A stretch of DNA of 64,000 nucleotides from Phreatobacter stygius (GTDB lineage: Bacteria; Pseudomonadota; Alphaproteobacteria; Rhizobiales; Phreatobacteraceae), in assembly GCF_005144885.1 (NCBI RefSeq), contig NZ_CP039690.1, positions 4,353,001-4,417,000 on the forward strand, read 5' to 3'. The notes beneath the pieces are model-generated. The model saw nothing but the letters and a program-made list of their open reading frames with translations, did not search any database and was not told the origin of the DNA. This document shows, piece after piece, positions 43,221 through 51,200 of this stretch (positions within the stretch are counted from its first letter, which is position 1; each line of letters starts with the position of its first letter). Made by a program: the position numbers and the translations under genes.

Positions 43221-44864
43221 ATGATGTCCGCAGTTTCAGCGCATATCGACGATTTCGCCGCCCGCGGCCTGCCGCCGGCCGCGCTTCAACCGGTTTTCCT
43301 GTTCGACCGGCCGGAGTTGAAATATCCCGGCCGGATCAACTGCGTGGCGGATTTCGTCGACAGCCATGTGGCGGCGGGCAAGGGCAACCGCATCGCCATC
43401 CTGGCGCCCGGCGGCCTCGCCTGGACCTATGCCGACCTGCAGGTCGAGGTGAACCGCATCGCCAATGTCCTGGTGCAGGATTTGGGCCTGATCGCGGGAA
43501 ACCGCGTGCTGCTGCGCGCGCCGAACAATCCGATGATGGTCGCGGCCTATCTGGCCGTCATCAAGGCCGGCGGCATCGTGGTCGCAACCATGCCGTTGCT
43601 GCGCGCCAAGGAGCTCAGCGTCATCATCGACAAGGCCGAGGTCGGCCTGGCGCTGTGCGACGACCGGCTGACCGATGAGCTGGCCAAGGCTGCCGCGCAG
43701 GCGGCTCCGCTCGAGCGCATCGTCACCTTTGGCGAGCTCTCGAGCCGCGCGGCCGGCGCATCGCCCGTCTTCACCCCGGTCGACACGGCGGCGACCGACA
43801 TTTGCCTGTTCGGTTTCACCTCGGGCACCACCGGCACGCCGAAATGCACCATGCATGGCCATCGCGATCTCCTCGCGATCTGCGATGCTTATGGCCGGAA
43901 TGTCCTGAAGCCCAGTGCCGATGATCGCTTCATCGGATCGCCGCCACTGGCCTTCACCTTCGGGCTCGGCGGCCTCGTGCTGTTCCCGTTCCGGGTCGGC
44001 GCCTCGACCGTGCTCCTGGAAAGAGCCCCGCCCGGCGAACTCCTGCCGGCCATTGCCGCCTTCAAGCCGACCATTTGCTTCACCGCTCCAACAGCCTATC
44101 GGGCGATGATCCCGGCTCTCGGCGATCACGACTGGCACTCGCTCAGGAAATGCGTCTCGGCTGGCGAAGCCCTGCCGAAAGCGACCTTCGACGCCTGGAA
44201 ACAGGCGACCGGCCTTGAACTGATGGACGGCATCGGCGCCACCGAAATGCTGCACATCTTCATATCCGCGCCCGAGGGCAAGATCCGTCCCGGAGCCACC
44301 GGCCTGCCGGTGCCGGGCTACGAGGCCAAGGTGATCGGCATGGACGGCGAGGAACTGGGGCCGGGCCAGCCGGGCCGGCTTGCGGTGCGCGGCCCGACCG
44401 GCTGCCGCTATCTTTCCGACGAGCGCCAGAGCCGCTATGTCATCGACGGCTGGAACGTGACCGGCGACACCTATGTCGTCGATGCCGACGGCTATTTCTG
44501 GTACCAGGCGCGCAGCGACGACATGATCGTCTCGGCCGGCTACAATATTGCCGGCCCTGAAGTGGAATCCTGCCTGCTGAGCCATCCCGCCATTGCCGAA
44601 TGCGGCGTCGTCGGCCAGCCGGACGAGGAACGCGGTACCATCGTCAAGGCCTATGTGGTGCTGAAGCCCGGCTTTGCTGCGGACAAGGTCTTGGCCGAGG
44701 AACTGCAGGCTTTCGTCAAGGCCGAGATCGCGCCTTACAAATACCCGCGCGTGATCGCTTTCGTGGACCAATTGCCACGTACCGAAACCGGCAAGCTGCA
44801 GCGCTTTGCGCTGCGCGAGATCGCCGCGCGCGATGCTGCCTCAAGCCGCACGGCGGCGGAGTAA
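43221..44864 (+). CDS. Benzoate-CoA ligase family protein, likely 2-aminobenzoate-CoA ligase
   Basis: A 547-residue acyl-adenylate-forming ligase. The P-loop FGFTSGTTGTPKCTMHGHRD (198-217), the motif GIGATEMLHIFISA, the hinge YFWYQARSDDMIVSAGYNIAGPEVE and the catalytic Lys in PRTETGKLQRF (about 530) are present. GATEMLHIFISA is the form seen in benzoate- and 2-aminobenzoate-CoA ligases. It activates anthranilate with ATP and CoA; benzoate or salicylate cannot be excluded by sequence alone. The ATG at 43221 follows AGGGAGA. Kynureninase in the convergent operon supplies anthranilate. Confidence 0.88.
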   Translation: MMSAVSAHIDDFAARGLPPAALQPVFLFDRPELKYPGRINCVADFVDSHVAAGKGNRIAILAPGGLAWTYADLQVEVNRIANVLVQDLGLIAGNRVLLRAPNNPMMVAAYLAVIKAGGIVVATMPLLRAKELSVIIDKAEVGLALCDDRLTDELAKAAAQAAPLERIVTFGELSSRAAGASPVFTPVDTAATDICLFGFTSGTTGTPKCTMHGHRDLLAICDAYGRNVLKPSADDRFIGSPPLAFTFGLGGLVLFPFRVGASTVLLERAPPGELLPAIAAFKPTICFTAPTAYRAMIPALGDHDWHSLRKCVSAGEALPKATFDAWKQATGLELMDGIGATEMLHIFISAPEGKIRPGATGLPVPGYEAKVIGMDGEELGPGQPGRLAVRGPTGCRYLSDERQSRYVIDGWNVTGDTYVVDADGYFWYQARSDDMIVSAGYNIAGPEVESCLLSHPAIAECGVVGQPDEERGTIVKAYVVLKPGFAADKVLAEELQAFVKAEIAPYKYPRVIAFVDQLPRTETGKLQRFALREIAARDAASSRTAAE

Positions 44865-44868
44865 AGAC

Positions 44869-45315
44869 ATGACCAAACCGACGACCCCCGTGATCCCGTT
44901 TCCGCTTGCCGACGAGGACGAGCGCCCGGTGACGCTCAATCCCAAGGGCTGGCCGGAGCCGCGCGGTTATGCCAACGGCATGAGCGCCAAGGGCCGCCTC
45001 ATCGTCACCGGCGGCGTGGTCGGCTGGGATGTCATGGGCAATTTCAAACCGGATTTCGCCGCCCAGGCGCGCCAGTGCTTCGAGAACATCCGGGCGATCC
45101 TCGCCGAGGGCGGCGCCAGCCCGCACCACGTCGTGCGGCTGACCTGGTATGTCACCGATGTCGAGGAATACCTCGCCCATCTCAGACCGCTCGGCCAGGC
45201 CTATCGCGAGATCTTCGGCCAGCATTATCCGGCCATGGCGGTGGTGCAGGTCGTCAGGCTGGTCGAAAAGGCCGCCAAGATCGAGATCGAGGCGACCGCG
45301 GTGGTTGCCGAATAA
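44869..45315 (+). CDS. RidA family protein (enamine/imine deaminase), first copy
   Basis: A 148-residue RidA/YjgF-type protein: LIVTGGVVGWDVMGNFKPDFAAQARQCFENIRAILAEGG, then VVRLTWYVTDVEEYLAHLRPLGQAYREIFGQHYPAMAVV. The Arg that binds carboxylates in RidA deaminases is not obvious here, so substrate handling may differ. RidA proteins hydrolyse reactive enamines/imines, and one subgroup is 2-aminomuconate deaminase. As last gene of the aminobenzoyl-CoA operon it could remove the amino group from an alicyclic enamine. It ends 3 bp before the convergent kynureninase stop. Confidence 0.82.
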   Translation: MTKPTTPVIPFPLADEDERPVTLNPKGWPEPRGYANGMSAKGRLIVTGGVVGWDVMGNFKPDFAAQARQCFENIRAILAEGGASPHHVVRLTWYVTDVEEYLAHLRPLGQAYREIFGQHYPAMAVVQVVRLVEKAAKIEIEATAVVAE

Positions 45316-45318
45316 TCC

Positions 45319-46500
45319 TCAGGCGAAAGCCCGGCCGATCCGTTCGATCGCCCGGTCGACATCGTCAGCGCTGGTGCAGATGCCGAAGCCGAAGCGCAGG
45401 CGGTCGCCGCGATGGTCGCTATGCACCTGTAGGGCCGCCAGCCGCTGTTCGATCTCGCCGGCGCGTTCGGTGCGGAAGGTGAGGAAATTGCCGTGCTCGG
45501 CCTGCGGGCCGAAGGGCGTGATCAGGTCGCCACGCGTCAGGCCGGCGACGCCCATGGCTTCGACCGCGTCGAGGAAACGCGCCATCAGCGCGCGCGCGTG
45601 ATCGTGCACCATGCTGGCCGTCAGGCCGGTCGCCGCCAGCCAGTCGAACACCGCATCGAGCCGGTAGAGGCCACTCGGATCGAAGGTCGCGCCGAGGAAC
45701 CGGCCGCCATCTTCCGGGTAGCCGACCGATTTGCCGGGCGGCGCGGCCAGCGCGCCGAAATCGGCGAACCAGCCGGTGTCGCGCGGCCGCAGTCCATAAC
45801 CCGGCGGGCAATGCAGGAAACAGCAGCCTTCGCCGGCCATGGCATATTTATAACCGCCGGCGAGATAAAAGACGCGGCCGGCGACATCGGAGAGATCGGT
45901 CGGGCGGGCCATGAAGCCGTGATAACCGTCGATCACGACGAGCGTCGCGGCGGAGCGCACCGTCGCCGCGAGGCGGGCGATATCGCCCGAGGTGGCGCCC
46001 GAGGTGAAGAACACCTGGCTGACGAAGACGAGGTCGTGCGCACCGCTCGCGAGCCGATTGCCGAGACGTTCGGCGAAGCTGTCGAAGGGCTCGGCCGGTA
46101 CACGCTCGACCGCGATCAGCTGGTCCTCTTCGAGCCGCGCCATTTGCCGGCGCGCCGTGTGGAATTCAGCATCGCTGGTCAGGATCCGGACGGGGCGGTC
46201 GGCCGGGAAACAGGACAGGATGCGGCGCAGGAACTCATGGGTGTTCGGCGCAACGGCAATGGTGGCCGGGTCGGGCAAATGCAGCGTCCGGGCGAGCGCT
46301 GCCTGCACCGCCGGGATCAGTTCGCCGAACACCTTGCCCCATTTGTCGCCGGCAAGCCGCGCTGCGTCCTGCCAGCAGGCTTCCTGCGCCGCGAAGGTCA
46401 CATCCGGCCAGTCGTGATGGCTGTGGGCCGCCAGGTTGACGCGTTCGGGCGCGGCCGCGCGGAACCGCGAGAAATGGGCGGTGAGGTCGAGCGCACTCAT
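45319..46500 (-). CDS. kynU: Kynureninase-type PLP enzyme (class V aminotransferase fold)
   Basis: A 393-residue fold-type I PLP enzyme. Lys218 in AGGYKYAMAGEG should form the Schiff base, and Asp191 (VVIDGYHG) contacts the pyridine nitrogen. APNTHEFLRRIL and SQVFFTSGA contribute phosphate and ring contacts. The upstream gene encodes tryptophan 2,3-dioxygenase and overlaps it by ATGA (46497-46500), so cleavage of kynurenine to anthranilate and alanine is the likely role. Several classical KynU signatures are absent, so it belongs to a divergent branch; a cysteine desulfurase-like function is the alternative. Confidence 0.75.
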   Translation of the reverse strand: MSALDLTAHFSRFRAAAPERVNLAAHSHHDWPDVTFAAQEACWQDAARLAGDKWGKVFGELIPAVQAALARTLHLPDPATIAVAPNTHEFLRRILSCFPADRPVRILTSDAEFHTARRQMARLEEDQLIAVERVPAEPFDSFAERLGNRLASGAHDLVFVSQVFFTSGATSGDIARLAATVRSAATLVVIDGYHGFMARPTDLSDVAGRVFYLAGGYKYAMAGEGCCFLHCPPGYGLRPRDTGWFADFGALAAPPGKSVGYPEDGGRFLGATFDPSGLYRLDAVFDWLAATGLTASMVHDHARALMARFLDAVEAMGVAGLTRGDLITPFGPQAEHGNFLTFRTERAGEIEQRLAALQVHSDHRGDRLRFGFGICTSADDVDRAIERIGRAFA

Positions 46501-47567
46501 GTCGAATAGACGAAGCCGAGGCGCGCCTGGACACTGGCCGGCAGGTCCGGCACGGCGGCGCGCGGGATCAGGAAGGTGGAGAGCCGGAACAGGTCGGCAA
46601 AGACGCGATGCCGTTCGGCCGTGGTGCGCAGATAGGCGTGACCAGATGAGCCGCCGGTGCCGATCTTGACCCCGATCATCCGTTCGACCATCAGCGCGTG
46701 GCGGTAGCGCCAGAGCGTCATGGTCTCGTCGATATCCATGAGCGTGGCGAGCAGCCGGAAGGCCGGTTGCACTGCCGGCTTGTCGCGGTAGAGCGTGATG
46801 AACAGGGCGGCCTGGACGGCGGGCCCCGACAGGCGCCAGCCGCCGCCGTCGCCCTCGGGCGCGAAGATGGCGGCAAAGGAGGCGATCGCCTTGTCGATCG
46901 CCTTCAGTTCGCGTTCGCGCTTTTCCTCGGGCATCGCCCTATCGGCGCGTATGAAGTCGGCGTCGCGGGCCAGGTGTTTCTCGACCGCCTGGCGATAGGC
47001 GTCGCGAAAGCTTGCGCCGCCCCAGTCGAGGAACGGCGTGCGGGCGAGCCACTGGTCGAGCATGACGAAGACGGTCGGCCGCTCGCGCGCCTCCGACAGC
47101 GCCGTTCGGTCTGCCGGTGACAGCCGCTCCTCGATCGCCTTGTCGTCGAGCGGCACGCGGGTTTCGGCGGCCAGCCCCAGCCTGGTCTCGATGGCGCGGA
47201 ACTGCAGCGACTGGAAACCCGAGGCCGGCATCAGGAGGTCACGGAAGTCCAGGAAGTCGAACGGCGTCATGGTCTCCAGCACGTCGAGCTGGGCGACCGT
47301 CAGCTTGAGGATCTCGTGGATGCGCTCGAGGTCGTGGACGATCCGCGCCATGGCGTCGTCGGAGACCGGCACGGCGCCGAAATCCCGCTCGACCCGGTCG
47401 AGCTCATGCAGGATCTGCTTGAACCAGAGTTCGTAGGCCTGGTGGACGATGATGAACAGCATCTCGTCATGGGCATCGACGCCCTCTTTCAGGCTTTCCG
47501 GCTGCTGCGATGTCAGCAGCCGGTCAAGCTTCAGATAGTCGGCGTAATAGACCGGTGCGCGCGCCAT
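46497..47567 (-). CDS. kynA: Tryptophan 2,3-dioxygenase
   Basis: A 356-residue heme dioxygenase that opens the indole ring of L-tryptophan to N-formylkynurenine. The first signature, HDEMLFIIVHQAYELWFKQ, contains active-site His42. The second, LWRYRHALMVERMIGVKIG, contains the axial heme ligand His290. GTGGSSG (303-309) binds substrate. Length lies between the short bacterial and longer eukaryotic forms, with an extra segment around 130-240. The start follows GGAGGA. N-formylkynurenine formamidase is not found in the window, so that step must be done elsewhere or by an unrecognised enzyme. Confidence 0.93.
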   Translation of the reverse strand: MARAPVYYADYLKLDRLLTSQQPESLKEGVDAHDEMLFIIVHQAYELWFKQILHELDRVERDFGAVPVSDDAMARIVHDLERIHEILKLTVAQLDVLETMTPFDFLDFRDLLMPASGFQSLQFRAIETRLGLAAETRVPLDDKAIEERLSPADRTALSEARERPTVFVMLDQWLARTPFLDWGGASFRDAYRQAVEKHLARDADFIRADRAMPEEKRERELKAIDKAIASFAAIFAPEGDGGGWRLSGPAVQAALFITLYRDKPAVQPAFRLLATLMDIDETMTLWRYRHALMVERMIGVKIGTGGSSGHAYLRTTAERHRVFADLFRLSTFLIPRAAVPDLPASVQARLGFVYST

Positions 47568-47621
47568 GGCCGGATCCTCCGCAATGGACGGCTGGCGGTG
47601 AGGCCGGCCGTCACGACCATT

Positions 47622-48083
47622 TCAGCCGTGGATCTTGATGATCGCCTCGACCTCGACTGTGATCCCCATCGGCAGCGAGCCCATGCCGACCGCAGAGCGG
47701 GCGTGCCGGCCGCGATCGCCGAGGACGGCGACGATCAGGTCGGAAAAGCCGTTGATGACGCGCGGATGATCGCCGAAGTCGGATACGGCATTGACCATGC
47801 CGAGCACCTTGACGAATTCGACCTTGGCGAGATCACCGCCCGCCGCCGCCTTGGCGGAAGCGAGGATCTGCAGGCCGACCATCTTGGCATGTTCATAAGC
47901 GGTCTCGACGGTGACGTCGGCGCCGACCTTGCCGGTGGCGAAGGCGCCATCGGCCTTGCGCGGGCCCTGGCCAGCCAGATAGGCGATGTCGCCGACCCGT
48001 TTCCACGGCACGTAATTGCCCGCTGGCGCTGGCACCGCCGGCAGTTCGAGGCCCATCTTGGCAAGCTTGTCTTCGGGGGTCAT
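47622..48083 (-). CDS. RidA family protein, second copy
   Basis: A 153-residue RidA-fold protein of the longer type: ELPAVPAPAGNYVPWKRVGDIAYLAGQGPRKADG, then TAYEHAKMVGLQILASAKAAAGGDLAKVEFVKVLGMVNA and VGMGSLPMGITVEVEAIIKI. It belongs to a different RidA subgroup from the copy at 44869-45315. The start follows CAGGAG. It sits between tryptophan 2,3-dioxygenase and the D-threonine-aldolase-like gene on the minus strand, whose PLP chemistry would produce 2-aminoacrylate-like enamines, the classic RidA substrate. Confidence 0.85.
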   Translation of the reverse strand: MTPEDKLAKMGLELPAVPAPAGNYVPWKRVGDIAYLAGQGPRKADGAFATGKVGADVTVETAYEHAKMVGLQILASAKAAAGGDLAKVEFVKVLGMVNAVSDFGDHPRVINGFSDLIVAVLGDRGRHARSAVGMGSLPMGITVEVEAIIKIHG

Positions 48084-48129
48084 TGGCGGCTCCTGAATGG
48101 TGGGAACGGACTGTGGCGCGAAGCGCTGG

Positions 48130-49212
48130 TCATCTCAATTTGCCGCGGGCGGCGACCGGCAGGATGCCGACGATCTCGTCGCCGCGCACCATCACCACTT
48201 CGTCGACCATGTTGACCACGACGCAGACATGGTTGGGCACGATACGCACGACGTCGCCGACCTTCGGCCGCTCGTTGCAGCGGGTCAGGTCCAGCATGCC
48301 ATGTTCTTCGGCGAAGCGCGCGATCTTGGCTTCCGGATGGTCCAGGATCAGGCCGAAGCCTTCGAGCCCGCCGCCCGGGTCCGCCGTCAGCGTCTTGGAG
48401 CCGGCATCCAGGATGCCACGATCGGCGGCGGCCCTGCTCACCACGGTCGAATAGACCTGCAACGCGCAGTCGTCCCAGGTGGCAACGCCCGCCGCCACCT
48501 GCATGCGGTCGTTGTAGATATAGGTGCCCGGGCGGTGCTCGGTCGCGCCCTTCAGCTTGCCGACATTCGGCATGTTGGGCGAGCCGCCGGTCGAGACGAT
48601 GGTCGGTTCCAGGCCGGCGGCGCGGACACCGGCCAGCGCCTCGTCGAAAAAGCGCTGCGCCACCGCCCAGCCGTCTTCGGTCGGGTAGAACATGAAGCCC
48701 TTGAAGGCGATGCCGGGCGAGGCTGCGATCAACTTGGCGAGTTCGATCGCCTCGCCAGGCGTCTCGACGCCGGCGCGCTTGCGCCCGGTGTCGCACTCGA
48801 TCACCACGCCGAGGTCGCGGCCGGCAATGGCACCGGCCTGTGGCAGGCCGGCGATGACAACCGGATTGTCGGCGGCAACCGTCACCTCGGCCTTGCCGAG
48901 CAGTGCGCCGAGGCGCGCCATCTTCTCGTCACCGATCAGGTTGTAGCTGATCAGAATGTCGTCGATGCCGGCCGCCGCCATCACCTCGGCCTCGCCGATC
49001 TTCTGGCAGGTAATGCCCTTGGCGCCGGCGGCGACCTGCAGCCTCGCGAGTTCCGGGCTCTTATGCGTCTTGATATGGGGCCGGTTGCGGACACCGGCTG
49101 CATCGCAGGCCGCCTGGACACGCGCGATGTTGCGCTCCACCCGGTCCATGTCGATGACCACGGCCGGCGTTCCGTAGTCGCGGGCGATCTTGGCGGCGAG
49201 CGGTGTGGTCAT
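48130..49212 (-). CDS. D-threonine aldolase/D-serine dehydratase-like PLP enzyme
   Basis: A 360-residue fold-type III PLP protein. The N-terminal alanine-racemase barrel has the motif RPHIKTHKSPELA, with Lys48 as Schiff-base residue. The C-terminal domain closes with VPNHVCVVVNM, whose His-x-Cys pair binds the divalent metal in D-serine dehydratases and D-threonine aldolases. It cleaves or dehydrates a D-hydroxy-amino acid. Its place inside a tryptophan/kynurenine operon is unusual and suggests either D-amino acid uptake by the neighbouring importer or a new substrate. The start follows GAGGA. Confidence 0.85.
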   Translation of the reverse strand: MTTPLAAKIARDYGTPAVVIDMDRVERNIARVQAACDAAGVRNRPHIKTHKSPELARLQVAAGAKGITCQKIGEAEVMAAAGIDDILISYNLIGDEKMARLGALLGKAEVTVAADNPVVIAGLPQAGAIAGRDLGVVIECDTGRKRAGVETPGEAIELAKLIAASPGIAFKGFMFYPTEDGWAVAQRFFDEALAGVRAAGLEPTIVSTGGSPNMPNVGKLKGATEHRPGTYIYNDRMQVAAGVATWDDCALQVYSTVVSRAAADRGILDAGSKTLTADPGGGLEGFGLILDHPEAKIARFAEEHGMLDLTRCNERPKVGDVVRIVPNHVCVVVNMVDEVVMVRGDEIVGILPVAARGKLR

Positions 49213-49233
49213 GACAGGTCCTCGATGCGGCGT

Positions 49234-49935
49234 TCAGACGTGCAGGTAGCGGTCCTTCAGGTCGGGGCTCGCGATGAAGGCGGCGCTCGACCCTTCCCAG
49301 ACGATCCGGCCCTTTTCAAGGATCAGGTGCCGGTCGGCCAGTTTGACCAGAGCATCGACATTCTTGTCGATCACCAGGATCGATTGGCCGTCCTGCTTCA
49401 AACGCTTGAGGCAGGACCAGATCTCGGCGCGGATGACCGGCGCCAGGCCCTCGGTCGCCTCGTCCAGCACCAGAAGTTTCGGATTGGTCATCAGCGCCCG
49501 GCCGATGGCGAGCATCTGCTGTTCGCCGCCGGACAGCTGATTGCCCATGTTGCGGCGGCGCTCCTTCAGGCGCGGGAAGAACTCATAGACCCGCTCGAGC
49601 GTCCAGGCTGCGGCCTTGCTCTCACGATTGGCCGATGTGGCGACCAGGTTTTCCTCGACATTGAGGTTCGGAAAGATCTGCCGGCCCTCGGGTACCAGGC
49701 CGAGACCGGCCTGCGCCACCCGGTAGGGCGGCCGCCCGGCCAGCGCCAGGCCGTCGACATCGATGGCGCCGCCGCGCGGCTTCAACAGGCCGAAGATCGA
49801 GCGGATCGTGGTGGTCTTGCCCATGCCGTTGCGGCCGAGCAGTGTCACCACCTCGCCATTGGCGACGCTGAGCGACACACCGAACAGCACCTGCACGTCG
49901 CCATAACCGGCTTCCAGATTGGTGACGCTGAGCAT
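49234..49935 (-). CDS. livF: Branched-chain-type ABC transporter ATPase LivF
   Basis: A 233-residue ATPase. Walker A is GRNGMGKTT (about 36-44), signature is LSGGEQQML, Walker B is LLVLDEATEGLAP, and the C-terminus ends SPDLKDRYLHV as in LivF. It energises a HAAT-family importer with livG, livM and livH. It is separated from livG by the MarR gene, an unusual order. It starts 3 bp after the MarR stop. Confidence 0.92.
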   Translation of the reverse strand: MLSVTNLEAGYGDVQVLFGVSLSVANGEVVTLLGRNGMGKTTTIRSIFGLLKPRGGAIDVDGLALAGRPPYRVAQAGLGLVPEGRQIFPNLNVEENLVATSANRESKAAAWTLERVYEFFPRLKERRRNMGNQLSGGEQQMLAIGRALMTNPKLLVLDEATEGLAPVIRAEIWSCLKRLKQDGQSILVIDKNVDALVKLADRHLILEKGRIVWEGSSAAFIASPDLKDRYLHV

Positions 49936-49938
49936 GGC

Positions 49939-50448
49939 CTACTCCGCCGCTTCGACGCGTTGCGCCAGGGCGCGGGCGACCGAGGCCTTGGTGCGGCCGA
50001 GCAGGCTCATCAGCACCTCGCGTTCGCCCGGTTGCAGGTCGCCCAGAAGTTCGGTCATCCAGACGCCGTGCTCGCGCGCCATGCGCGAGAAGTCGGCATG
50101 ACCCTTGTCGGTCATGACGATGCGCTGGGCGCGCCGGTCGGTGGCGTCGCGGCGGCGCTCGACATGGCCCTGCTCGACGATCCGGTCGACCAGGCCCGTG
50201 ACGTTGCCGTTGGTCACCATCATGCGCCGCGAAATCTCGCCGAGCGTCAGGCCCTCCGGCGACTTGTCGAGCTGAGCGAGCAGGTCGAAGCGCGGCAGCG
50301 TGATGGCGAAACGGTCCATCAGCCGGCGGCGGATCTCCCGTTCGATCAGATTGGTGCAGGTGAGCAGCCGGAGCCAGAGCCGGAGCTCCGGGCGGGCATC
50401 GCGCGGCTGATGGGCGAGCCGGCTTTCGGCGTCGAGAGGCTCGTTCAT
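49939..50448 (-). CDS. MarR family transcriptional regulator of the tryptophan/anthranilate island
   Basis: A 169-residue regulator with a MarR winged helix: ITLPRFDLLAQLDKSPEGLTLGEISRRMMVTNGNVTGLVDRIVEQGHVER, then the wing DATDRRAQRIVMTDKG. Helices before and after form the dimer interface. Its ATG overlaps the livG stop (ATGA, 50445-50448), so it is co-translated with the importer. MarR proteins in aromatic-CoA pathways often respond to the CoA-thioester. The TTTAAG-CTAAA elements at 40286, 40329 and 54664 are its likely operators; this is inference from position. Confidence 0.88.
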   Translation of the reverse strand: MNEPLDAESRLAHQPRDARPELRLWLRLLTCTNLIEREIRRRLMDRFAITLPRFDLLAQLDKSPEGLTLGEISRRMMVTNGNVTGLVDRIVEQGHVERRRDATDRRAQRIVMTDKGHADFSRMAREHGVWMTELLGDLQPGEREVLMSLLGRTKASVARALAQRVEAAE

Positions 50449-51200
50449 GCGAACTCCTCCTCGCCGAGATAGGCTTCGCGCACCGCCGGGTCGGCCCTGA
50501 CGGTTTCGGGCGTGCCCGAGGCGATGAGACGGCCATAGACCAGCACCGAGATGCGGTCGGCCAGACGGAACACCGCATGCATGTCGTGCTCGACCAGCAC
50601 GATCGGATAGCGGGCCTTGAGTGCCAGCAGCACCTCGACCATGCGTTCGGTCTCCTCGCGCCCCATGCCGGCCATCGGCTCGTCGAGCAGCAACAGTTTC
50701 GGCCGCGAGACCAGCGCCATGGCCAGTTCCAGCTGGCGCTTCTCGCCATGCGACAGGCTGGCTGCCGGCGCCCCGGCCCTGGCGCCGATGCCAACCTGCT
50801 CGAGCGCCGCCATGGCCTGGTCGTTCAGGGCGCGTTCGGCCGAAACCCGGCCGAAGAAACGGAACGACGAGCCGGCATGGGCCTGCGCCGCGGTCGCGAC
50901 ATTGTCGAGCACCGAGAAGCCCGGCAGCACCTGGGTGATCTGGAACGAGCGGGTGAGGCCCTTGAGCGCCCGGGCATGGATCGGCAGCCGGGTGATGTCC
51001 TCGCCGGCAAAGGTGACGCTGCCGGCGTCCAGCGACAATTCACCGGTGATCTCGCCGATCAGCGTGGTCTTGCCGGCGCCGTTCGGGCCGATGATCGCAT
51101 GGAGCTCGTTGGCGCCGATATCGAGCGTCACGTCGTCGGTGACGACGAGCGCCCCGAACGCCTTGCGCAGGCCCTTGAGCGACAGGATCGGGCTGCTCAT
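50445..51200 (-). CDS. livG: Branched-chain-type ABC transporter ATPase LivG
   Basis: A 251-residue ATPase. Walker A is GPNGAGKTT, the switch is LTRSFQITQVLPGFSVLDN, signature LSHGEKRQLE, Walker B LLLLDEPMAGMG, and the C-terminus DPAVREAYLGEEEFA as in LivG. The frame is open far upstream antisense to nothing meaningful, and the ATG at 51200 overlaps livM by 4 bp, so this start is secure. It ends within the MarR start codon. Confidence 0.92.
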   Translation of the reverse strand: MSSPILSLKGLRKAFGALVVTDDVTLDIGANELHAIIGPNGAGKTTLIGEITGELSLDAGSVTFAGEDITRLPIHARALKGLTRSFQITQVLPGFSVLDNVATAAQAHAGSSFRFFGRVSAERALNDQAMAALEQVGIGARAGAPAASLSHGEKRQLELAMALVSRPKLLLLDEPMAGMGREETERMVEVLLALKARYPIVLVEHDMHAVFRLADRISVLVYGRLIASGTPETVRADPAVREAYLGEEEFA

